Source of the DNA: Pteria penguin
Lineage: Eukaryota > Mollusca > Bivalvia > Pterioida > Pteriidae
Direction of reading: 5' to 3'
Length of the DNA: 64,000 nucleotides
NCBI GenBank assembly: GCA_035048485.1
Contig: CM068590.1
Span: 7,012,329 to 7,076,328, forward strand
The notes beneath the pieces are model-generated. The model did no database searches and was not told where the DNA came from. It worked only from the letters and a program-made list of their open reading frames with translations. This document shows positions 55,330 through 64,000 of the stretch, one piece after another. Positions within the stretch are counted from its first letter, which is position 1; every line of letters starts with the position of its first letter. The position numbers were made by a program, and so were the translations under genes.

Positions 55330-56802
55330 TTCTTGTTTAGACAAGCTTGCAATGGTGAGATTTAATCTCTGAATCTGTAAGTTTTAAGGTGATAAAAATA
55401 ATGAAAAACTTACACATCTCTTCTTGAAATGAAGCTTTTCCATTTTCATCATAGATCTTTAGTTTTTTAAGGGGCAACTTCAAGACTCCTGCAGAGTGTT
55501 TTGAAACAAATTTCTTCAAAGATTCTTGGATTCGAAGAGCCTGCATCACAATACCACCATATATCTCCTGGCAAAAGGAAGTCAGAAATCCTTTCCAAAT
55601 GGACCTGAAGAAGAGATCGGTTGAAGACAATATCCTTGTTTATCGTTGACCTTGGTCTGCTGGGAAGCATCTTTGCTTGTCTGCTTATTGATGAACATTG
55701 CCTTTGATATGAATTTTCAAAAGGAGAAAAATTTTGTCTGTGTGTAAATATTATTACGGCATTATCCACTATATGTTTTGCCTGACGATTGGTTTTTGTT
55801 TCCGATATTCTTTTAAGTCACCAAATCCTCTTTCTTCTTTTTCAGGTAAAAGTGCCCGAGTACAAAAAAAAAATGCGATACACCTCAGGAGCATGAATTG
55901 TGAGGTTATGGAAATAGCTGCCAAACAATTTCCTCCTTGTCATCTTTTTTGGATTAGCAAACACTAATCTGCAGAGGAAACCAAAGATAAAACACTGGTC
56001 AAAAAGGATCTTCTTGGATTTCTGGAATTGTACGATGCATAACAGATGAAGATAATTTCACCTAAAGCATTTGCAATGTCCAGGAGTTTTGGAGACTTTG
56101 CCAACTTGATGCATGGAATGCATGAAACTCCAAAGTTTCACAGCAAACAACCTGGCATCAGAGCCTTTAAGTTGAGTCCTTTCACCAATGGTTGTGCTGA
56201 TGAAGGATTCAAAATCCTTGCTGGTTTCCTCTGGAACATGGGAAGGTACAGTAGTTCAGTGATGTTGTTCTGAACAACATTACAAATATTATGAAGTGGC
56301 TCACATCCTAATACTTCGTACATGCCGATCCCAAGAGTATTGGCCGACATTTCTGGATTTGGTATCATTAGGGCAGGAGGACGGTTGATTCCATGGGGGA
56401 TGCTAGACAGTTGGGAACTAATATCAAACTTTAATTCTCCATAATCCCATATGCCTCTAGCCTCAAGTTCTTCAATTATTTCTTGTTTCTGGAGATTCTG
56501 GAATGGATTGATCTTGCCATGTTGAATATTCCTCCATAGTGAACCTGCTGTAATGGTTATTCTTCTATCTTCTAGTGATAAAGTTGATATTTTATAGGCA
56601 CATTCCAGATTAGTGTGATCATTGACATTGATCCCACAAATACAACTGTATGATCCACCACGCTGTTGTCCACTCTCAAATTGCCTAGCTGGATTGTCAC
56701 CACAGAAAACTCTGATAATTGGGGGATTTATTAAAGTGGATAATGAGGCTATATCATAAAGGCGTGTCTCTGAATATTGAAGTTGTTCTGAATCACTGCT
56801 CC
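55330..56802 (-). pseudogene. Uncharacterised transposon protein, second exon (decayed)
   Basis: Begins after an acceptor TTTTTCAG at 56803-56810. Frame pieces: INPPIIRVFCGDNPARQFES, GGSYSCICGINVNDHTNL (cysteine cluster, ~56640), LEARGIWDYGELKFDISSQL, PHGINRPPALMIPNPEMSA, LGCEPLHNICNVV (to ~56280); then NPKKMTRRKLFGSYFHNLTI followed by HAPE (~55950); then KMLPSRPRSTINKDIVFNRS and HLERISDFLLPGDIWW (~55560). I recall proteins with the CGDxPARQFExG and 'CEPLHD' blocks in many cnidarian, sponge and mollusc genomes, annotated only as uncharacterised and repeat-associated. No catalytic mechanism can be assigned. Many frame breaks. An ORF on the other strand (55734-55967) is a shadow. Confidence 0.65.
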
Positions 56803-59053
56803 CTGAAAAATTAATAAACTACAATCAGGCCAATCCCTTAGATGCTATTACTCTGGCAATTATTAGTATAATTCATTAGGACGTAGGGCATTTGTATTTT
56901 ACAATCACATAAAGATATCAAGTTATATTACAATTATGCTATATTATGTGCTGTGAATCAAGCCACTGTCATCTCATTCATATTGGACAAATATATTAGC
57001 AGTTCTTATCACTATATATAAGGCAACACCAAGATCAAAAGCAACAAGTGTAGAAAACTTTAATCCTTCAGACTAATTTAGAGGTAAAATGGAATATATA
57101 TTGTTTTAACATTTAGGCTGAAAATATAGTGCTTAGTTCTAGGGCACTGCCTCATCATAATAATTGTTGGATTCTACAATGATTTTCCATGATTTTTATG
57201 AGAATAAGGGGCATATAGGCATATAGTTTTTGGTTTGTCTGCCCGTTTGTCCACAAAAAGTTTCACCTTTGCCATAATTATTCTCATATTTTGCATGTAT
57301 GTTCCATGAACATTCTTAGAACTATGACACATGCTACTATAAGCCTTAAGTTTTACACTTAGACTTAAGTTTCTTTGTGAATTAAACACCTGATGACAAT
57401 GACCTTGATGTTTGATCAACATTTCAAAATGTGAGTTATTTTTCTCCAATTGATTGACACATTTTATTATTGTTATTTTTATGTCCCCGTATCAGGGGCA
57501 TATAGTTTTTGGCCTGTCTGTATGTTTGTTTTTCTGTCTGTGGCAAAAACTTTAACCTTGGCCATAACTTTTGATTGGTAAATGGTACGGCTTTCATATT
57601 TCACATGTGCATTCCTTGTGACAAGACATTACGTTTGATGCCATGATCTTGACCCTCTGACCTTGACTTTTGACCTAGTTTCAAGAAAACTGTTCAAAAA
57701 TTGCTGCTGACGGGGGCATCAATGTTTCACAAACACAGCTTGTTTTTTAGAAATAACCAGTGAATAGAATATCAAATAAGATACATAAAAATTTAAAAAG
57801 ATTTTATTCTTCTTATGGTCTACTGTATCATGTAATCATGATGCAGTACATTATTACCGTATTTGTTTACATCTACAGTGCCACCCTTTGTACAAAAAAA
57901 GATAAATAGATTTTGAGGGTACACTCAGATTATTAGATCGCTACCAACAAAGTCCAGGGGACTTGTACACTTTTCACTTCCATTGTCCATCAATCTGTCT
58001 TGGTATTTAAGCGTAAAATCAATAAGTTACACTACAGGTCAACATGGTAATGTTTAAATTGCATGTAGACCTATTTTTGTGAAGTTATGACCCTTGCACA
58101 TAGATTATTTTCAATTTTTCTGCTTTGCAGTGGTATGGATTTCATATTTCACATACAGATTCCTCATGACAAGGACTTTCATTTGGAACCATGACTTTTG
58201 ACCTTGTGATCTTGACCCTGTACTGTGCCTTATTTTTTATATGCATATTAATTATATTATGATAAGGGTTGGTCTGTCTGTCTGTTTGTAAACACGATAG
58301 AGACCATTTGAACTAATTGTGCTAGGAACTTGAAACTTGGTATGCAAACATATTATTAATTATGACAAGATGATGAACCCTATTGATTTACAAGGTCAGG
58401 GATCAAAGGTCAAGGTCATTTTGGGACAAAAAATGGCTTTTTGTGGTTGAAATATTTCAAAAATTCATTAGGTCTGTTTTTTCAGACTTTAAAATTTGGT
58501 ATGAAGCAATAAAAATGCATGCTCTATCACATATATTATGGATTTTGCTCCTTTTTCTCTATTTTGAGATTTTTTTTTCACTGGAGAAGGGGAAGGGGTT
58601 AAAAATGTCTGCACAAATTTGTAAATCAAACCATCAGCCCTAGAATCCTCAAACTTACCATGAGGATAGACCAGAGGGAGACGAAGAACCCTATCAATAT
58701 TTTAGGTCAGGGGTCAAAGGTCAAGATCAGGTTGGGACTAAAAATAGCTTCTTAATTTTTCAAATCATCTAAAAGCAAATAATGTTAACACATCACTTCC
58801 TATGGCATAGGGTAACTTGATTTTCTTCATTGAATAAAAAAGGTGGTATATACTTGTGTCAGTGCCAGGATCTGATTAATAGGCAAGGGGGAAGTCTTTC
58901 CTTACTTTCAAAATCCTCCCCTTTAAACTAAGGGATGGGCGTATTATGCCATGCTAGGCATTGCCCTTCTTGTATTATTTTATCCCATCCACGTTTAGTT
59001 TGCAACTGAGATTTAATCGGTCCACTGATTTAGGAAATAATATTTATACCCAC
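56803..59053. repeat. Intron of the uncharacterised transposon gene, filled with dispersed repeats
   Basis: Splice boundaries: donor CAG/GTGGGT at 59053 and acceptor TTTTTCAG at 56803 (minus strand). Plus-strand repeats inside: 57200-57320 and 57480-57745 ('ggggcatatagtttttgg' ... 'gggggcatcaatgtttcac'), a related part at 58083-58215, and 58255-58975 ('ggttggtctgtctgtctgtt' ... 'gatgggcgtattatgccat'). These are families I associate with bivalve genomes; TCAAAGGTCAAGGTCA occurs at 58403-58418. Confidence 0.55.
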
Positions 59054-60404
59054 CTGACTGACCAAAGATGTGTAGTCGTGGTCGCTACACAAATGACTGT
59101 ATATCAAGTCCTCTCTTGTTGGGGAACTTGAGTCCATATTCATGATCACTCAGAAATATTTCTGTATTGTATAAAATGATACCATACCATTGAAATAAGA
59201 ATGGTTTAATATTTCTGAGTGATCATGCCATATTTTTAGGTGATGTTTCCTGTCATCTGCCTTTTCTCTCAATATTCTGGCATCTTTGAAGCGTTGAATT
59301 TCTGAATTGATAATTGTTTTCAATGGGATCTTTCTGCTATAGAGATCAACCACAGTTCCTGAATTGTTCCATCATTATTTATTCTATTTTCTCTTAATGC
59401 CTTATACACAACCTTATCACCAAGATTTATTTCTTTGTTTTTAAGCATTTATTTTATCTCTGTTTTTAATCTCTTTCCAGATCTTGGAGTCGGAACAGAA
59501 ATGATCGACTTTCCCATACGTTTCTTGCGACGTCTTTTTCTTCTAAGAAAGTCTCGCCCGCTTACTGTTTTGGACATACTGAATTTGTTCACATCAAGCC
59601 CAGAACTTCGACAAAAAGCCTTTAATACCTGGCCAGCATTTTTTTGGAGATTTACCATTGATAGTCACCTGATGCTTTTTTGCTAGACGAGTCCAGTTGA
59701 CAGGACGTCCGTTTTGATAATTTTTGACTTCACTAAGAACAGCTCCTTTATCAAAGTGGCAGCTTTCGAAATTGCCGTGGTGTTTCTTGGGACGTGCCTT
59801 CAACTTGGTCTCTCTGTCCAGGCGAGCAGGTTTTTCCGCCTCTGCATCTTGCATTGATATAAATCCCATGGCCATTCGCTCCCTGTCATGTTGATTGTAG
59901 GATTTATTGAGAGCCAGAAAATTTGCAACATCAGCGTTGTTATCCACAAATGACGAGGAAATAAACTCGCAAACACTCTTGGTGTTGTCATCACGTAATG
60001 TTTTGAATGTGGAAATTGTAGACGAAATGTCGCGAGGAACTTGAATTTTAAGATTTCTATCCACAACAGGTTGAACGACCTTAACAATATTTTTCATAAC
60101 TTGAATGCCAGTCAATAAATTTTGATCTTTCACCATTTTTGTTGTTTCCTTTGAAGTATTTTGGTTTATGAACATACTCTTGAATTCTTTTGATATTATT
60201 ATTAAATTGATTCCCTGTGACATGCACCTTTGGATACCTTTGCATAAATTTCATGTAAAAACTATATCGTTGATGAATGCCAGACTTGCTTATAGAACTG
60301 CCGGTATCTGCTTCGTTGGATTGTGAGTTTTGCCACCATTTAATCGTTGAGGTTTCATTTGTAGCACGTGCTTGAATGACCCTGACAAAATTACAAAAGT
60401 TCAT
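59054..60404 (-). pseudogene. Uncharacterised transposon protein, first exon (decayed)
   Basis: Likely start ATG at 60404 (MNFCNFVRVIQARATNETST). Downstream, in two frames: YPKVHVTGNQFNNNIKRIQE; VPRDISSTISTFKTLRDDNT; FLALNKSYNQHDRERMAMGF; RPVNWTRLAKKHQVTINGKSP; then after a shift near 59640 NAGQVLKAFCRSSGLDVNKF and the basic RRKRRRKKRMGKSIISVPTP. Near 59240 comes LKIWHDHSEIL, then FPNKRGLDIQSFV and RLHIFGQSG before the donor. The basic 'RRKRRKK' stretch may be a nuclear signal; 'NWTRLAKKH...GQVLKAF' looks like a helix-turn-helix segment. The order and the WHDHS block recur in the uncharacterised metazoan family noted for exon 2. Promoter side is the element's right end. Confidence 0.65.
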
Positions 60405-61609
60405 TTTGCATCTAGATCTATTGAGATCTAGCTTGATCTACATTTTATATATGGTGTCACATTTTAAATCCGCGGAATAATATCTATATTGAATAACACA
60501 GTTACATGCGTACAGGAGGTTGTTTGTTTCTTGATTAATCAATAATGGTGAATGTGTCTTCTGTCATCGACGATCACATACAATTGTTTTTTTCTATTGA
60601 TTTTTTTAAAGGGGGAGGGAGGGTTTACCTCAATATTATATCTTTTTTTTATTATTATTATTTCAAGATATTTACATGAAATTCTATTTAAATTGATTTG
60701 TAAATCAAATGCATTGATATAAGGGACTACCTACTATTATCTATATATATAACAAATATACATGTAATGAAATTAAAATCGTTCTACTGATGGTTATTTT
60801 CTTCTGGTTTAGAAATTTAATAAAAATGAAGAAAAAATATTTATTGATTTTGAGATAATTGAATTAATTTTTTATCGTCATTTTCTTTAATTCTCCTTGA
60901 AAAGTCAAAAATATTTATTGATTTTGAGATAATTGAATTAATTTTTTATCGTCATTTTCTTTAATTCTCCTTGAAAAGTCAAATTTTGCGGGTAACAAAG
61001 TCATTCGTCAAGTCGGAGTTACTTGCCCTTACCGGCGTCTCTGAAACGTTTGAAATACATTCTAAGCACGAAGTACTCGTACATTTATGAAGAAAAACTA
61101 AAAGCACCCCCTCATATCGACAAAACATTATAATAACGTAGTGATATATGGACAGTTGATAAATTTTCCTACACGGAAAGTGCTGCGGGATCATGTAATT
61201 ATAACAAATATCTCGGCAATAGCACAGAATAGTTCGAAAAATGCGATTTTCTGGCACTACATTCGTTATTTTTGTTAATTAAAATATAATAGATGAAATT
61301 GCATATGATACCGCAGCATTTTTTCTAGAGAGGAAGGCACAACGGACTAGTTGGTGTGAATTTTATGCTAATTCATTAAGGGTAAGTGGGGGTGCTTTTA
61401 CAAAATATAAGACCCCTATATGCTGTTCTATATTTAGATTTATAGTAGATGGAAGTCACGTGACAAACACAAAAAAGTTTGGAACGCAATTTGGAACAGC
61501 TGTCCCATTAAGAAAAATAAGTTATATATAGATAACAAGTCAAATGAGACATGGGACTTGAAAAAGTAACATTCATGCAATTTTACTAAGAAAAAAGACG
61601 AAATCGGCC
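60405..61609. other. 5' region of the second TTAA element, with a 74-bp tandem duplication
   Basis: Non-coding. 60834-60982 is an exact-looking double copy of a 74-bp AT-rich unit (aaatatttattgattttgag ... ctccttgaaaagtca). The rest shows no recognised motif; frames of ~90 codons (60979-61257) look random. Confidence 0.7.
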
Positions 61610-61613
61610 TTAA

Positions 61614-61907
61614 CTTTGCTGCGATATTAATGGAGGGATGTTTATATTGGATACGGATGTTAGTAATGATGCAATAGGTGCAGTGTTGTCTAATATTCAG
61701 GATAACGCAGAAAAAGTCATTGAATATTCTAGCCGGACTTTAACTACGGCTGAGAAAAATTATTGTGTGACCCGGAAGGAAATGTTAGCAGTTGTGTTCT
61801 TTGTGAGACATTTTAAAGATGATTGGCTTGGAGGTGAATTTCTTCTGAGAACTGATCATGGGTCTCTAATTTGGTTGAATAGGTTTAAAAAACTTGATGG
61901 TCAAATG
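61614..61907 (+). pseudogene. pol: Ty3/Gypsy D RNase H fragment
   Basis: Starts after the TTAA boundary and reads MFILDTDVSNDAIGAVLSNI, ITEY-like VIEYSSRTLTTAEKNYCVTR, KEMLAVVFFVRHFKDDWLGG, LLRTDHGSLIWLNRFKKLDG, matching RNase H of Gypsy elements from the first catalytic Asp to the 'DGQMARWL' block. At 61907 it is cut by the MULE-like MITE and resumes at 62769 with GGTCAAATAGCTAGATGG ('GQIARWL'). The last ~13 codons of the visible open frame are MITE sequence. Confidence 0.85.
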
Positions 61908-62768
61908 GTGTGTTCCCGATACGTCGCAAAACTTTTAATGATGTAATGTTAATTAGGTGTGAACGGGGTCCACTAAGGGGTAAACATTTATTTAGTGTAA
62001 ACATAATATAAGAGAAAATTATTTTTCCTTTTTCAGACTTTTTTAATATAAGAGAGACCTGCGATTTCAGACGCTGTAGTATTTCCTTTGGGAATTATAC
62101 GGGTTAAATTATTGATATTGATGCATTTATTTCTCAGAATAATCAAAATGACATGTCATGAAATGATTATATCAAATGGTAATCATGCATTTCTCAATAT
62201 AATGATAATATTCACCACTATATAAATGAGAACAAGTTGTCATCAAAGTAGAAAGTATCAGCAGCTGCAAGGTCTCGCAGGTGGTCGTCGGTCGCAAACA
62301 TCAACATTCTCTGCGTTTGGTAGTGGTCGTCGATGAGAAAACGTTCGTCTGTAGATGTCACTGCCTACTTCCCGATGAGGTTAATGTCCGCTGGAGTGTT
62401 TGGTAGTGGAGGCGTTGTCTTACGTTGTGCCCTGTATAGCGTGGATTTCGTGTATTCATTTTACAAAAATTAACATCTGATTTGGCAATATCATAAAAAA
62501 TTCAAATATTAACTTATTAAATTCACTGTTATTTAATATAACTCCGGGACCAGCCTCTTTGATGGGTAACTATATACATTGTAAAACATTGTGAAACTTC
62601 GGTATATATGATAGATATAGATATAGATAGATAATATGGATTTATGAATTTGCCAGGTAAGACAGGTAAAAGACATTAATTTGATAATCGGTTACCCCTT
62701 GGAAGGCCCCTTTCACACCCAATTATCATTAAATAATTAAAATATTTGCGACGTATCGGGAATAAACC
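61908..62768. mobile_element. MULE-like MITE with 9-bp target-site duplication
   Basis: 861 bp, target duplication GGTCAAATG/GGTCAAATA (61899-61907, 62769-62777; one mismatch). Terminal inverted repeats of ~80 bp: TTCCCGATACGTCGCAAA at both ends, followed by matching 'ggtgtgaacgggg' / 'ggtgtgaaagggg' and 'aaggggtaa'. No ORF. It interrupts the Gypsy D RNase H. Confidence 0.8.
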
Positions 62769-63640
62769 GGTCAAATAGCTAGATGGCTTCGGTAGATAGG
62801 ACCTTTTGTGTTTAAAATAGAACAGGTAAACTCGATAAAAACGGGGATGCTATGTCTACAATACCTAATGAAATTGTAAACAATGCAAACTAAATGTAAC
62901 AAACATTCTACAAGAAAGTCTACAAGAATACACTGGTGTAATCTCTATATGTTTTTTTTTTACCTTTGTATCTTTGTACACTATGCGAATAGTTGTTGAA
63001 ATTTCAGTTAATGATATACTGTCACAATCTATCTATACGAATAAAATTATAAGTGTATTATAATGAATAAGTGAGTGAGTGAAAGAATGAAAGTTGTCTC
63101 GTCTTGTGTACTGCCATATAATCTAAGTATGTCTGTTGTTGTATATATCTATCTATCAATGTATGTCTTTTATTGTTTATATATGTATGTTAACTATACA
63201 TATATTTGAAAAAAAATCTATAAGAAAGTTCCAGTAAAACGATCGGCTGATGCGCTAACAGTTGAAACTATTAGAAAACATCGAGAAGAAGACGCAGATT
63301 TGTGTACCTTACCGAGATGTTTTCGAAACAAACAACGAGAAAACACCATTCGAATCAATATCTGGAAAAAGATTCGAGTTCAAATTTTATTATTCAAGAT
63401 GGGAATTACTAAGTGTGGAAAATGGATTGTTATGTGGGAATTACTTAGCGTGGATAATGGTTTTGTATAAAATGGGTCGACGGAGAACGTGTGCGTGTAA
63501 TAAACGTCTTCTAAATAAACAATATGATATTGAGATCATCAAAAAGACTATAGGTCTTGTATTTGGCCCCTCTACAGCCTTATGCAGACTTTTACTTAAA
63601 CGTTGCACGCTGACTAACAGGGCGGTGGGGACTATATGAC
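62769..63640 (+). pseudogene. pol: Ty3/Gypsy D, RNase H end and pre-integrase linker (heavily decayed)
   Basis: 62769-62790 restores the RNase H 'GQIARWL' block. After ~450 unrecognisable bases, 63245-63460 reads SADALTVETIRKHREEDADL and, in the next frame, FKFYYSRWELLSVENGLLCG, which resembles the linker between RNase H and the integrase zinc finger of Gypsy polyproteins. The integrase itself is not visible before the window ends. Confidence 0.5.
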
Positions 63641-64000
63641 GGGCCTTGTCCAAACCTCTTTCAGAGGAGACATGGTCCTGAACCTCGTCCCCTCAGACTG
63701 TTAGTCGGGACTCCTGCAGATCTAGGGTCTTAGCTCGCTTTCAGACTGGCAGAACACGGTTTATCATGTTGATGTCGCATATATTTTTATACCATTATGT
63801 GTTTTACAATACCTTACGTGTTTATATTTTTATGACCTCTCAATATGCGACACTTGTTGACCCTTGTTCTTTACATGGAGGATTATTTATAAATTTTTAA
63901 ATGTTCGTCCTTTGATTGTTCTGCTGTTACTGTGAGTGGGAAGTGGGCCCGTAAACCGGTTAACCACACCATTTGTTGGGCTTTTGTCAAATTAAATGAC
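63641..64000. other. Unassigned end of window
   Basis: No frame or repeat recognised. 'gactaacag' (63612) and 'ctgttagtc' (63699) form a ~9-bp inverted pair that might be chance. Confidence 0.4.

Larger units (their letters stand above)
48229..61609 (-). mobile_element. Second TTAA-flanked DNA element carrying an uncharacterised transposon gene
   Basis: 13,381 bp that split Gypsy D. Boundaries: ...cgcagTTAA/GGCGGTTTTTTTG (48225-48228) and CAAAT-type ...AATCGGCC/TTAActttgctgcg (61610-61613). Short inverted termini GGCSGRTTT. The host Gypsy fragments on both sides are collinear RT then RNase H, which supports one insertion. The gene runs on the minus strand from 60404. Later insertions (48833-49775, 52213-53100, 54993-55264) inflate its size. 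Superfamily not assigned. Confidence 0.6.

Noticed and set aside
55734..56273. Plus-strand frames of ~75 codons
   Set aside because: Shadows of the minus-strand transposon pseudogene, whose motifs cover the same bases.
48211..61620. Alternative termini CGCAGC...GCTGCG for the 13.4-kb element
   Set aside because: Possible, since CGCAGC also appears inverted at both edges, but no matching target duplication results; TTAA on both sides with GGCSG ends is more economical. Not excluded.

Overview
The window is eukaryotic: AT-rich, almost entirely interspersed repeats, with GT-AG introns, target-site duplications and tRNA-headed SINEs. The repertoire (Gmr1-like and other Ty3/Gypsy elements, a Penelope-like element, a DIRS-like remnant, a SINE with a (TCAA)n tail, and repeats rich in 'accttgaccttga' and 'gatgggcgtattat') suggests an invertebrate, most likely a bivalve mollusc. 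That assignment is inference. I see no convincing host protein-coding gene, operon or CRISPR array; every substantial reading frame belongs to a mobile element.

Layout. 1-1830: decayed tyrosine-recombinase (DIRS-like) retroelement, minus strand. 2085-4470: an old SINE split by a 2.2-kb Penelope-like element with inverted terminal arms and a 14-bp target duplication. 4490-4815: a 30-bp minisatellite. About 4947-47265: one tandem array of a ~1.25-kb unit (longer variants at its ends), swollen to 42 kb by insertions. These are a Gmr1-type Gypsy (6369-13186), two copies of a second Gypsy (13854-21560 and 23111-33796) that arose by one ~9.25-kb tandem duplication, a 3-kb fold-back element inside one of its LTRs (30699-33684), four recent SINEs, a truncated LINE (35949-37568), and a 7-kb TTAA-flanked DNA transposon (39946-46923) whose gene fuses a Mutator/Kolobok-like transposase to a YqaJ-type nuclease.

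About 47275-63640 is a third, badly broken Gypsy (plus strand). It is split by a 13.4-kb second TTAA-flanked element (48229-61609), which carries a large decayed gene of an uncharacterised transposon-associated family, and by an 861-bp MULE-like MITE (61908-62768). The 13.4-kb element itself contains a fold-back MITE, a hAT remnant and a SINE.

How the parts work together. Nesting gives a relative chronology: array first; SINE plus Gypsy B into one unit; 9.25-kb duplication; then fold-back into the copied LTR. Gmr1 (near-identical LTRs) and several SINEs look young. Gypsy B/C have a gag-pro junction with a canonical -1 slippery heptamer, a shared deletion of the RT palm, and an extra 3' zinc-finger ORF preceded by a splice acceptor. 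The strongest candidates for undescribed biology are that third ORF, the two TTAA elements, and the fold-back element whose arms carry a first-exon-like start, a splice donor and a tRNA-like sequence with an enlarged anticodon loop.
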